Below, piece by piece: positions 26,613 to 34,621 of a stretch of DNA of 64,000 bases. The stretch lies in contig NZ_AUMJ01000017.1 of NCBI RefSeq assembly GCF_000430625.1, positions 38,400 through 102,399 on the forward strand, in the 5' to 3' direction. Within the stretch, counting starts at the first letter, position 1. Each line of letters begins with the position of its first letter. The translations under genes and the position numbers were made by a program. The stretch is from Aneurinibacillus terranovensis DSM 18919 (GTDB lineage: Bacteria > Bacillota > Bacilli > Aneurinibacillales > Aneurinibacillaceae). The notes under the pieces are model-generated. The model worked only from the letters and a program-made list of their open reading frames with translations, ran no database searches and was not told where the DNA came from.

Positions 26613-27317
26613 TCAACCCTTAACATATCCCGGAAGTTCTACTTTATTTGATGGTTCCAGAGTAATATTCAATGTCCTTTTTTTAAACTTATCCATAATT
26701 CCTCCTGGGGCCTGCAAATCTTTAGATAGAATATTTTTGTTCCCAATTACCCTGATTACAAATGGAGGGCCTAGTTTAGTCTGATTTACAATAATTGTCG
26801 GTCCAACACAACGAGGGGCAGATGTGGCAACTAAACGTTGGTCATTAATTGCGATCCCTTCAGCTCCGGATACATCTAACTGATTCAATAAACTGCGAAG
26901 ATCTGCGTCGTGTATAATTCCAGCAACAATATTGTTTAAATTTCGTGCGTTGCTGCTGTCTTGCAACGTAATAATTACTCCTTGTCCTGTCACCGGAATA
27001 AGACCTGCTTTCGTCCGGAGTGTTTGAAGCGCATTGATTAATGAGTTAGACATAAGCTGTCTTTGAGAAAGCTTTTTCTCTTTTTCACTTACTTCAGCCT
27101 GCAGAGAATGTAATCTTTTTTCAAGTTCAGCTACCTGTTCCTTTTCTAAATTAAGCTTTTTAATTACCTTTAATTTCATATCCAAATCACTGCTGCGTGA
27201 ATCAGTAAACATATTATCGTGCGGTACAACTGCGGTACTACGTATCGAAACAGTAATTAAAAAACTCAATAGAAGTAAAACAGGGGTAAAAAAGATATAC
27301 AATTTACTAATTTTCAT
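26613..27317 (-). CDS. DUF881 family membrane-anchored protein
   Basis: 234 residues. An N-terminal hydrophobic anchor (IFFTPVLLLLSFLITVSI, residues ~6-24) is followed by a coiled coil (~50-95, KEQVAELEKRLHSLQAEVSEKEKK) and the DUF881 domain with GVIITLQDS, SLLNQLDVSGAEGIAINDQRL and APRCVGPTIIVN. DUF881 proteins are extracytoplasmic, often encoded near division genes, and have no known activity. ATG 27317 has GGTGAGGG upstream. The in-frame extension upstream (to 27434) is chemoreceptor sequence and is read here as a remnant, not part of this protein. Confidence 0.8.
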   Translation of the reverse strand: MKISKLYIFFTPVLLLLSFLITVSIRSTAVVPHDNMFTDSRSSDLDMKLKVIKKLNLEKEQVAELEKRLHSLQAEVSEKEKKLSQRQLMSNSLINALQTLRTKAGLIPVTGQGVIITLQDSSNARNLNNIVAGIIHDADLRSLLNQLDVSGAEGIAINDQRLVATSAPRCVGPTIIVNQTKLGPPFVIRVIGNKNILSKDLQAPGGIMDKFKKRTLNITLEPSNKVELPGYVKG

Positions 27318-27602
27318 TCTTCCCTCACCAGCCATTAATTCTTCTAAGAAAACAGCCACTCGTTTTGTATTCGTTCCAATCATTTCAATCAATTTTTTAA
27401 GACTTTTGGCCATTTGGGTAAAAGAAGCTGCCAATTCACCAATCTCATCATGGCTTTTTACTTTGATTTACTAAATCAGAATAAGATTTAGTAATGCCAT
27501 TTAAATGATAAAGAGCAACAGCACCTAAAATCCCTACCATTATCGCAACAGTCAAGAATCCTCCGATTCATTTTAGCATAACAGTAATTTTCATTATAAA
27601 TT
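27318..27602 (-). pseudogene. Methyl-accepting chemotaxis protein remnant
   Basis: On the complement strand a chemoreceptor start (MKITVMLK, stop, IGGFLTVAIMVGILGAVALY, a first transmembrane helix, then HLNGITKSYSDLVNQS) is joined after a frame change and a large deletion to a HAMP-type end (SHDEIGELAASFTQMAKSLKKLIEMI). The signalling domain is missing; the HAMP stub runs open straight into the DUF881 gene. The periplasmic and signalling parts are lost. Confidence 0.6.
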
Positions 27603-27803
27603 CCCTTCCCTAGGACTATATGTTGTATCTCAACATACATCAATTTATGTATTTCCGGTTTGGATGCTTTTTAAAATCCTTTTTATCACTCCTCTAAAAT
27701 TACCTTGTTATACCATCGATTATAAAATCAATATATGAAGAAAGTAAGGAGTCTACCCTTTCCATAAAGAAAATTTGTCCTGGCAGCATAGTTGTCTACT
27801 ACA

Positions 27804-27850
27804 CAAAAATAGCCACGTTATCCTATGGCAGTTTAGGATCCCGTGGCTTT
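27804..27850 (-). terminator. Terminator of the NlpC/P60 gene
   Basis: On the complement strand AGCCACGGGATCCTA pairs with TAGGATAACGTGGCT (small bulge), followed by ATTTTTG. It lies 16 bases after the stop. Confidence 0.85.
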
Positions 27851-27865
27851 ATCAAATTTATTGTA

Positions 27866-28342
27866 TTACAAAAGTATCCGTTTTGCTCCTACAAATCTTT
27901 TTCCCCAGTAGTAAGGATCATTCAAACTATTGATGGAAACCCCTTTACTACTTGAGGAATGAATAAACTTGCCATTCCCTATGTACATACCGGCATGTGT
28001 GACTGGTGCATAGCCAGCGGTTTTAAAAAAAACTAAGTCTCCTGCTTTAAGAGAAGAGGGAGAAACTGTGTTTCCCTTTTTAAACATTTCATATGCCGTA
28101 CGGGGGAGTGTCACTTTGCTGCCCTTATATACATAATTAAGGAACCCGGAACAATCAAACCCGGTTTTTTTGGAGGTTCCTCCCCACTTATAAGGAACAC
28201 CAAGCACACCTGTTGCTTGGTTAACGATGTTGTTGTTATTCGTGGAAGCAAAAGCTTGTCCATTTTGAACAACAAACCCGGATAATATCACAGAGCCCAT
28301 AACTACTACTTTCACGATTTTCTTGCTGAATTTTCCAAACAA
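27866..28342 (-). CDS. Secreted NlpC/P60 (C40) cell-wall hydrolase
   Basis: 158 residues. A signal peptide (residues ~1-32, KK, a hydrophobic run, then QAFA cleavage) is followed by one NlpC/P60 domain. Catalytic Cys 64 (GFDCSGF), His 116 (VTHAGMYIG) and His 128 (FIHSSS) are present. The family cuts D-Glu-DAP/Lys bonds in peptidoglycan. There is no SH3 or LysM binding domain, so it is a minimal enzyme. The start is TTG with AAAGGAG about 12 bases upstream. The leader is a ydaO-type c-di-AMP riboswitch, which elsewhere also controls wall hydrolases and potassium transporters. Confidence 0.9.
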   Translation of the reverse strand: MFGKFSKKIVKVVVMGSVILSGFVVQNGQAFASTNNNNIVNQATGVLGVPYKWGGTSKKTGFDCSGFLNYVYKGSKVTLPRTAYEMFKKGNTVSPSSLKAGDLVFFKTAGYAPVTHAGMYIGNGKFIHSSSSKGVSINSLNDPYYWGKRFVGAKRILL

Positions 28343-28361
28343 ACTAGAATTAAACTCCTTT

Positions 28362-28466
28362 CATGCCTACGAGGTTAGTTGACGGGTTCAGAGGAAAGGT
28401 CCCTTTCTACTAAGTAGATTCACCCCAAAAAAGAATCCCCCGCTTCAAAATATTGAATTCGGCATC
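28362..28466 (-). ncRNA. c-di-AMP (ydaO/yuaA) riboswitch
   Basis: The complement strand carries the hallmark blocks of this class: GCGGGGGATTC, TTGGGGTGAATC, AGGGACCTTTCC, GAACCCGTCAACTAACCTCG and TAGGCAT. ATGCC at the 5' edge can pair with GGCAT at the 3' edge (P1). It ends about 20 bases before the NlpC/P60 start, next to AAAGGAG. By class knowledge, ligand binding turns expression off. I do not see a strong terminator, so control may be through translation or a weaker hairpin. Confidence 0.9.
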
Positions 28467-28691
28467 TTTTCATCTTTTTAATTATTACTGGTCTATTATC
28501 ATGAGCCAAAATAGAAATTTTTATAAAGTGGTTTCTATCATTCCTCCCTCCGCCAAACACCCAATTTTCATTGTAATCTTTAAGTTTGAAGAAAGTTAGA
28601 AGTTTCGATGTTTACGTGAAAGAATTTTATTACACATGTATTTTTCTTTTACTTGCCGACCATACTTCTGGTAGAAGAGGCGGTGCAAGAA

Positions 28692-29042
28692 ATGAAGATT
28701 CGAAAACTATGGGTGGTACTTTTACTAGTTTTAATGATTATCAGTTGGAACGCCAAGCCGGCAAAATACATAAAAAATAATCATTCTGCTTTCACACAGC
28801 AGATGATCCTTACGTTAAATCAGCATTTTTTATTTAGTTTTTGGTGCGTGCTTTTCCCACCGCTTTGCGCAGGGGATATCGTTGTTGCTAATGATGCTCG
28901 GAATGTTCAGGATAAGACTCCAAAGAAGAACGATATAAAGATCAGGTTTTTTATATGGGATTTTTTAAAAAATGTGAGTAGTGAAATTTTTGCCCCTGGG
29001 CAACAAGGCCAAAAATTAGCCAAAGATGGTAAAATTCCATAG
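28692..29042 (+). CDS. Hypothetical small membrane or secreted protein
   Basis: About 116 residues if ATG 28692 is used. The N-terminal hydrophobic stretch KLWVVLLLVLMIISW follows KIRK, and a second hydrophobic part (FLFSFWCVLFPP) follows. The rest is polar. I do not recognise the family. A weak GGCGGTG precedes the ATG. It is divergent from the NlpC/P60 gene and convergent with the Lgt-like gene, with no partner. It could be a pseudogene or spurious. Confidence 0.35.
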   Translation: MKIRKLWVVLLLVLMIISWNAKPAKYIKNNHSAFTQQMILTLNQHFLFSFWCVLFPPLCAGDIVVANDARNVQDKTPKKNDIKIRFFIWDFLKNVSSEIFAPGQQGQKLAKDGKIP

Positions 29043-29048
29043 AAAATC

Positions 29049-29750
29049 TCAATGTATTACTCTTTTTCTCAAAGCAAAAAGCAAGAAAACAATCCACATC
29101 CATTGACCGATCGTAAGTCCAAAATATGTGACGAAAGAGGGTTGAAATAAAGAGATAACAAGCTGTCCTAAACAGAAAGCAATAAATATGTTGACTCCTA
29201 ACAATGGATTGAAATTTGCTTTTCTTTTCTTGACTAATAAAACCAAGAGAAGGCTCGAAAGAACAAAGCGATACACATGGATAGGATGAAAGTATTCTCT
29301 ACCCCCAATAGTTAGAAGCTCTCCTGATGATGGAACCATGATAGAAAAGAAAATAGTAAAAACGAGAACAAAAAAAGCCAAGTTGTAAGCAGTCATTTGA
29401 AAGGGTATTTTCTCTTTGTTTGAGATCCTTAAAAACGCCGCAAACGCAGTAAATAGTGCAAGCGCCATTCCCTCTTGAGATGGGCTTGTATACAATAATA
29501 TCGACAAAATATCAGATAAGTTATTGAAAAGCAACGACGGTGAAAGCAGGACAGGGCTCATTTTCAATACGACTAAGAAAATGACAGCAACGTAGGTAAG
29601 GATTGAATCTATACTCGTTCGAACAGTTTTATCGTTCCGGTAAAACAAATAAAATCCGATATAAACCATAACAAAAGATACAAGTCCACTTCCATACATT
29701 CGATTGACCATAAAAGGTCCAATCTTTAAAATTTCATGCAGCCCAATCAT
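29049..29750 (-). CDS. Lgt-like polytopic membrane protein
   Basis: 233 residues with about seven membrane segments. The layout recalls prolipoprotein diacylglyceryl transferase: an N-terminal IGPFMVNRMYGSG, then YFHPIHVYRFVLSSLLLVLL (cf. HP-x-Q-x-YE of Lgt) and a last helix GLTIGQWMWIVFLLFAL. The catalytic GR-x-x-x-x-xNG block of true Lgt is not present, so lipid transfer is unlikely. It overlaps by 4 bp (ATGA) with the thioredoxin gene upstream, so the two act together, perhaps as a membrane redox or lipoprotein module. True lgt is only 1.2 kb away. Confidence 0.6.
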   Translation of the reverse strand: MIGLHEILKIGPFMVNRMYGSGLVSFVMVYIGFYLFYRNDKTVRTSIDSILTYVAVIFLVVLKMSPVLLSPSLLFNNLSDILSILLYTSPSQEGMALALFTAFAAFLRISNKEKIPFQMTAYNLAFFVLVFTIFFSIMVPSSGELLTIGGREYFHPIHVYRFVLSSLLLVLLVKKRKANFNPLLGVNIFIAFCLGQLVISLFQPSFVTYFGLTIGQWMWIVFLLFALRKRVIH

Positions 29751-30307
29751 TGTTTTTCCGCCAGATTTTTAAATTTAGCACGCAACTCATTAGGAGCGAC
29801 CAAACCGACTATTTTATCAACAATTAGACCTTTACTATTCACAAAATAGGTGGTAGGGATTGCTTGTACTAAATATTGTTTCGAAACCGCGTCGGTTTTA
29901 TCCAGTAAAATAGGAAATTTCATGTTAAAGGCACTTACAAAAGCTTTCACATCGTTTAAATCATCCTGTGACGTTAAATTCACACCATACACTTCAATTT
30001 TATCTTTATATTGGGTATATAATTTCGTCATTTCCGGCGCTTCTGCCCTGCACGGCCCACACCATGAAGCCCAAAAGTTAATAATCAGCGGCTGATTAAG
30101 ATTTTTTACAGAATACTTTTTTCCGTCTAATCCATCTAATGTAAAAGTAGGCGCACGAAAACCAATTTCTGCTTTTTCGGTTACAGGAACCGTGTTGCTA
30201 TAGGATTCCTTTCCTTCAGAAGCTTTACTTCCATGAGATTGATTTTTATAGATAGCAATGCTAGCTAAAACGAGGACAATCACAACAATTAAAAAATTCT
30301 TCATCAT
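29747..30307 (-). CDS. TlpA/ResA-like membrane-anchored thioredoxin
   Basis: 186 residues. An N-terminal anchor (FLIVVIVLVLASIAIY) is followed by an extracytoplasmic thioredoxin-like AhpC-TSA/redoxin domain with the active site WASWCGPCRAE and cis-Pro region QAIPTTYFVN. ResA/TlpA relatives reduce disulfides in apocytochrome c or metallochaperones and are re-reduced by CcdA. A ccdA gene lies at the start of this window. It is co-translated with the Lgt-like protein (4-bp overlap). Start ATG of ATGATG with AGGGGAA upstream. Confidence 0.88.
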   Translation of the reverse strand: MMKNFLIVVIVLVLASIAIYKNQSHGSKASEGKESYSNTVPVTEKAEIGFRAPTFTLDGLDGKKYSVKNLNQPLIINFWASWCGPCRAEAPEMTKLYTQYKDKIEVYGVNLTSQDDLNDVKAFVSAFNMKFPILLDKTDAVSKQYLVQAIPTTYFVNSKGLIVDKIVGLVAPNELRAKFKNLAEKQ

Positions 30308-30384
30308 ATTTCCCCTATTCTGTCTATGTAGTTATCGTTTTTCTATAAGCAATTCCGCTGCTAGCTATCCGCAAAAAATTCATT

Positions 30385-30716
30385 TCATTTATAACCTACT
30401 CCCCAGACTGTTTTAATCACATCGTTATCCGAAATTCCGGAAGCCGTTAATTTGTCACGTAAGTTCTTTATATGGGTATCAACTGTTCGATGATCTCCCC
30501 TAAAATTATGATTCCGTATTAAATCCAGTATATCCCCCCTTGTAAAAATTCTTTCCTGTTGCTCGTTTTCTTTCTGAGAAAATTGATTTCTACGTGTTAA
30601 AGACCTTTCACCGTTTTGAGCTTCGTCGACTATATATCCCTCTTCCATAAATATAGGGTAATAATTTCTCGCATCAGAGCTTCTTCATCTACAACCAAAA
30701 TGCTTTTACTCTCCAT
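30385..30716 (-). pseudogene. OmpR-family response regulator remnant
   Basis: From ATG 30716 (with GGAGGG upstream) the receiver start MESKSILVVDEEALMREIITLY is readable, then a frameshift gives MEEGYIVDEAQNGE. Most of the receiver is deleted and the frame continues into the winged-helix C-terminus (IFTRGDILDLIRNHNFRGDHRTVDTHIKNLRDKL, IKTVWGVGYK). Phosphoacceptor Asp is missing. No kinase gene follows, so the whole two-component system has been lost. Confidence 0.85.
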
Positions 30717-30904
30717 TTTTCCCTCCTGTTACAAAGTCAAACTAAAGAAAAGGTCGCTATCTTCATAATACGAAATAAATGTGGAGATTTTTTGAAGGTG
30801 CTTAACGTCGTTGAGAGAAGGGATTTTTCTTCGTATTTTTTTCACATGTTTTAGTTACAATCAAATCTACACTAAAGTTATTTCAATTTATTAGGAGGCA
30901 AAAA

Positions 30905-31669
30905 ATGAAAGTGGTCTTGTTTACTATTTTTGGTTTTTCCGTTCGATCATACGGCGTTGTTGTAGCAATTTCTATTTTGTTGGCGTATGGGATAGCAAGA
31001 GTTTTAACCAAAAATACTGTTTATGAAAAACATTTGTTGGATTTCTTACTGTACTCCATGATTGGAGCAATTATTGGTGCAAGAATATGGCATGTATTCT
31101 TCTTTCAATGGCCATATTATTCAAAACATCCCGGGGAGATTTTTGCCATATGGAATGGTGGTATTTCAATATTAGGTGCAGTAGTAGGCGGGCTTATTGT
31201 CATGTTTTTTTATACTCGTTATCATAAGCTGAACTTTTTTGAAATGGCTGATTTTCTTGTGCCAGCCTTAGTTTTGGGACAAGGCTTTGGAAGAATCGCC
31301 TGCCTTCTTAATGGTGATGCCTTCGGCTCGCCGACGGGTTCTTCCTTTGGACTGGTATACCCTCCTGGTACACAGGCATATGATACGTACGGTTCAAAGC
31401 CGCTGTGGCCGGCAGAAGTTTGGGAAGGCCAGGGCGATTTTGTCATATTTGCCCTGCTGTTTATGTTAAAAGATAAAAAATTACCACAAGGTTTTCTTTT
31501 ATCCATCTACATCATTTTGTATTCAATTTTGCGTTTCATGTTGGAAATACTACGAGGGGATTCCCCACGGTATCTATTCCACTGGACAGCCGGTCAGTGG
31601 ACAAGCGTGTGTCTCATTATGGTTGCACTTACCCTAGGGCTGTATAATTTTAAGAAAAAAGCAGTCTAA
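30905..31669 (+). CDS. lgt: Prolipoprotein diacylglyceryl transferase Lgt
   Basis: 254 residues with about seven membrane helices. It transfers diacylglyceryl from phosphatidylglycerol to the lipobox Cys of prolipoproteins. Family marks seen: GARIWHVFFF, FAIWNGGISILGAVVGG, the essential Arg/Asn region LGQGFGRIACLLNGDAFG, and the C-terminal YSILRFMLEILRGD block followed by TAGQWTSVCLIM. AGGAGG precedes the ATG. It is single-gene and ends with a strong terminator. Several lipoprotein clients are in this window (deacetylase, multicopper oxidase, PCYCGC protein). A second lgt elsewhere in the genome is possible because this one is not in the usual hprK-lgt context. Confidence 0.9.
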   Translation: MKVVLFTIFGFSVRSYGVVVAISILLAYGIARVLTKNTVYEKHLLDFLLYSMIGAIIGARIWHVFFFQWPYYSKHPGEIFAIWNGGISILGAVVGGLIVMFFYTRYHKLNFFEMADFLVPALVLGQGFGRIACLLNGDAFGSPTGSSFGLVYPPGTQAYDTYGSKPLWPAEVWEGQGDFVIFALLFMLKDKKLPQGFLLSIYIILYSILRFMLEILRGDSPRYLFHWTAGQWTSVCLIMVALTLGLYNFKKKAV

Positions 31670-31674
31670 TGCAT

Positions 31675-31720
31675 AAAGGCTTCTATTTTTTATTGTAACT
31701 AAAAAATAGAAGCCTTTTTT
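31675..31720 (+). terminator. Terminator of lgt
   Basis: AAAGGCTTCTATTTTTTA pairs with TAAAAAATAGAAGCCTTT across a 7-base loop, then TTTTT. Perfect and long. Confidence 0.9.
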
Positions 31721-31729
31721 ACCGTTAAA

Positions 31730-31773
31730 GAAAGTATATGTTGCTTTACAGTGTTAAAGCAACATATACTTTC
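31730..31773. repeat. Perfect 19-bp foldback hairpin
   Basis: GAAAGTATATGTTGCTTTA (31730-31748) is perfectly repeated in inverted form at 31755-31773, with a 6-base loop and no U-tract. It follows the lgt terminator and precedes a second palindromic element. Confidence 0.7.
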
Positions 31774-31788
31774 CTCCATGGGTCACCC

Positions 31789-31983
31789 GAGAAAAACTCG
31801 CGGGAGTGTGCCGAACGTTGCTTTTTCGATGTGGAGCGTGTGGCCGGAAGGTCGATCAGACCGACAATTGTCTCCATCATTGAGGTACCCGGATGTTTTG
31901 TCGGTCCGACCTTACGGTCACTAAGCGGCCGTTTCGCTTCCCTGCAGAAAAAGGACGAGCGGCAACGCCCGCGAGTTTTTCTC
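31789..31983. repeat. 195-bp GC-rich palindromic element with 16-bp terminal repeats
   Basis: GAGAAAAACTCGCGGG (31789-31804) recurs as CCCGCGAGTTTTTCTC (31968-31983), a perfect inverted pair. Inside, AAGGTCG-atca-GACCGACAA and TTGTCGGTC-cga-CCTT give further near-complementary arms. The whole stretch could fold into one long structure, and it is visibly GC-richer than its flanks. It overlaps the stop codon of the C39-like gene by two bases. It may be a MITE or a structured RNA; no target duplication is visible. Confidence 0.6.
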
Positions 31984-33031
31984 ATTTTGGAATATAGGTA
32001 ACCGCCTGTTTCCCCATTTGTTCCCATGCTCTTTTGAACATTATAATGGGGATTTTTCTATTTTTTATGTTTGCAAGCGGATCGTTAAAATAAATATATG
32101 TACCGTCATATCCTGTAAGCAGAACGGAGTGCTCCTTATAGGTAATATTTACGGGACCGCTTGGGGTTTCCCATTTCTCAAAAAGATTCTCAGGTAGTTT
32201 ATCGAAAGTTGTGTTTACAATAACCCACACAGGTCTTCCTTTTTTCAAAGAAAAGAAAAGATCTGTAAACTCAGCGCCTGTCATATCGATGATTTGATTA
32301 GGCAGATACTTTTCAGCCAAATCTACAATCGGTCCATGATATACACCGTATCCAGGTTCAGAGAAGGTATACATGTTTCCCACATAGCCATCATAAGGGT
32401 TTCCAAAAAAGATGCTTCCATTCCTTACTTGATAAACAGTTAGATCCTTTTTAACTTCCTTGGCTAACGTTATTTTATCTGCCTTTACACCAGTAAACTG
32501 AAGCATCATTGACAGGCTTGTAACTTCACAACCTCTCGGCAGTTCAGGTTGCTGTGAAAGCAATGGAGCATCAATTACAATTTTCTTTCGGCTTTCTTCT
32601 TCTTTTTCCCATACAGGATTTTGATTTTCTTTAAAATAGACAGTGGTATTAGTATGGCCTTTCGCATATGATACCGATTCAGCAAAAGATTTAAAATCCC
32701 CTAAAAATCTCCTCCCTTGATAAACCTTATAGGAGGCATAATTGTTCCATAAAGCTGTATCTTCACCACGCTTACGTACAGATGAGTGCTGCTTTTTCTT
32801 TGCGTTAGAGACAGCTTGCTCAAAAGTTTTAAACCGGCCTTGGAAGTCGTTATAATAGTATACTTCAAATGTTTTTTTATCCTCGGGTTCATTGTCATTT
32901 TTTACAAATACCTCGTTCTTGCCGGAAGATAAAAAGGCTGCCTTTACAATAGGGTAAAACTTGGCTACTGCTATAAAGCAAATAAACAACATAATAAGAA
33001 AGATAATCCATGTATACATTATCTTTTTCAC
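31982..33031 (-). CDS. Membrane-anchored C39-like peptidase
   Basis: About 349 residues. N-terminal anchor (WIIFLIMLFICFIAVAKF), then two repeats of a short SPOR-like pattern (YYNDFQGRFKTFEQAVSNAKK and YKVYQGRRFLGDFKSFAESVSYAK), then a Peptidase_C39_2 domain with Cys in PRGCEVTSLSMML, His in KEHSVLLTGYDG and FNDPL as third site. The family are papain-fold Cys peptidases of unknown substrates outside the cell. GTG 33031 has GGGG eight bases upstream; ATG 33037 is an alternative with poor spacing. The stop falls at the edge of the 195-bp palindromic element, which may have trimmed or replaced the original end. Confidence 0.82.
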   Translation of the reverse strand: MKKIMYTWIIFLIMLFICFIAVAKFYPIVKAAFLSSGKNEVFVKNDNEPEDKKTFEVYYYNDFQGRFKTFEQAVSNAKKKQHSSVRKRGEDTALWNNYASYKVYQGRRFLGDFKSFAESVSYAKGHTNTTVYFKENQNPVWEKEEESRKKIVIDAPLLSQQPELPRGCEVTSLSMMLQFTGVKADKITLAKEVKKDLTVYQVRNGSIFFGNPYDGYVGNMYTFSEPGYGVYHGPIVDLAEKYLPNQIIDMTGAEFTDLFFSLKKGRPVWVIVNTTFDKLPENLFEKWETPSGPVNITYKEHSVLLTGYDGTYIYFNDPLANIKNRKIPIIMFKRAWEQMGKQAVTYIPK

Positions 33032-33480
33032 TTTCATTTCCCCTACTATTTCTAAATTACACAACTTCAAAAAATAAAAGCAGAAATCATCTCTCCGTTA
33101 AATGTCTATGTAATACCCTTCATCATCGGGCCCCTATGAGCAATGATTTATGTCATTCTTTTATTTTCTCTGGTGATACAGTAATTTCATTTTTGTTATG
33201 AACGTAATAAATCCACACATCCCTTTGTTTTGCTCCTTTATAAAGTAATCTTATTTACTAGTTTACCTAATATTTTTGTGGAATTGGTGAAGATATAATA
33301 AATCAGGTCTTTTCCTCCCCTTAATGTTTATCTAACACACCATATAACTAATGAACATCAAACTAAAACGGGAGGCATGTTTACTACCGTTCCATAGATT
33401 TAAATAGTTACTGGTTGCAGAAAAATTTATACCTTTTATTACTTCATTTAAGAATGTCAATAACTTTGGAATAATATAAA

Positions 33481-33519
33481 AGAAGGGCACGATTCAATAT
33501 GGTTGCATCGTGCCCTTCT
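33481..33519 (-). terminator. Terminator of the polysaccharide deacetylase gene
   Basis: AGAAGGGCACGA pairs perfectly with TCGTGCCCTTCT. The complement strand then reads TCTTTTAT. It lies 22 bases after the stop codon. Confidence 0.85.
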
Positions 33520-33541
33520 TTATTTCCACAAGGATCCTATT

Positions 33542-34423
33542 TTAATTAATTCCTACGATTTTTTTAAATTCTTTGAGGCTTGTATACGGATAAACAGCAT
33601 AGCGGTTAAGTTCAAACTTGGGGCTGCCCGGATATACTCTGCCTGCTCGGGTAGTAAAGGCTAAATGGAAGCCTTCTTCTTTTAAAATATTAATGGTATT
33701 TAGGTTATATTGTCCGTACGGATAAGCAAAATAAAGAGAATGAGTCAATTGCTTTACGGTGTGAATATCGTTTTTAACAGCTGCTAGCGGTTGTGCGACC
33801 ATAAAACTTTCCTTACCAAGTAGGCGGTGGAAGTGATGGGCATGGGCTTCATAGGTAAATACGTCACTATTCTTAGGTAATTCAGACCAACTTACATGGT
33901 TTAAAATATCTGGATTAAACTTTTCCGGATTTTTTTTCATGGATCCTGTCATTAAAAACATGGCTGCTTTAAAGTGGTAGCGTCTGAGTACCGGAGATGC
34001 GTAAATAAAATCCGATAAGTAGCCATCATCGAATGTTAAAACCACTGTTTTTTTGGGTAGCTTAATCTTTCTATTCACATATTGTTCAAGTGTATTAAGA
34101 TTTATCGTTTGATAGCCATTATCATGCAGGATTTTCATTTGTGCAGCAAATGCTTCAGGTGTAATTACGGCCGCATTGTTTCGAAATTTTTTATTTTCAC
34201 TGGTTCTTAATATGTGATGATACATAAGAACAGGAACACCGGGAACTGATGAATCAATATTGCTTTTCTCATAAGGATGAATTGGAATAAAGGGTGTTTT
34301 ATAGGAAACAGATTGAGTCTCGGATTTTTCATTTTCTTTAGTTACAGCCTGAACCAATTTACTACAAGCAGAAAGTATACCTACAATTAGTAGAGCAGCA
34401 AATAAAAGCCCTATTTTTTTCAT
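33542..34423 (-). CDS. Polysaccharide deacetylase lipoprotein
   Basis: 293 residues. A lipoprotein signal (KKIGLLFAALLIVGILSAC, lipobox LSAC) is followed by a NodB-type deacetylase domain: VPVLMYHHI, the catalytic/metal motif TFDDGYLSDF, HSLYFAYPYGQYNLNTI and a late LAFTTRAGRV. Such enzymes remove acetyl groups from exopolysaccharide or peptidoglycan (IcaB/PgaB and PdaB relatives). The ATG 34423 has GGAG 9 bases upstream; the longer frame adds five residues. Single gene with its own terminator. Confidence 0.9.
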   Translation of the reverse strand: MKKIGLLFAALLIVGILSACSKLVQAVTKENEKSETQSVSYKTPFIPIHPYEKSNIDSSVPGVPVLMYHHILRTSENKKFRNNAAVITPEAFAAQMKILHDNGYQTINLNTLEQYVNRKIKLPKKTVVLTFDDGYLSDFIYASPVLRRYHFKAAMFLMTGSMKKNPEKFNPDILNHVSWSELPKNSDVFTYEAHAHHFHRLLGKESFMVAQPLAAVKNDIHTVKQLTHSLYFAYPYGQYNLNTINILKEEGFHLAFTTRAGRVYPGSPKFELNRYAVYPYTSLKEFKKIVGIN

Positions 34424-34571
34424 TTTGTCTATCTCCATTTCTTAACTTGCGACTTTTCCCATGTGCGTCATACTAACAAATTAAAATTAAGGATTGATAA
34501 GAAATTGATTAAAGATCGTTATATATAGATTTTTTAATTGATTTACTGAGTCAAAACGTCTGAATAAAAAA

Positions 34572-34595
34572 AGCTACCCTCTTTAGAAGGTAGCT
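34572..34595 (-). terminator. Terminator of the methyltransferase gene
   Basis: AGCTACC and GGTAGCT arms with a small bulge. The complement strand continues TTTTTTTATTC. It lies 27 bases after the stop. Confidence 0.75.
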
Positions 34596-34621
34596 ACAGT
34601 TTATTTTTGCTATCACTTGCT

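Noticed and set aside
31738..32027. Open frames on both strands across the 195-bp element
   Set aside because: They arise from the palindrome and have no ribosome site or recognisable domain.
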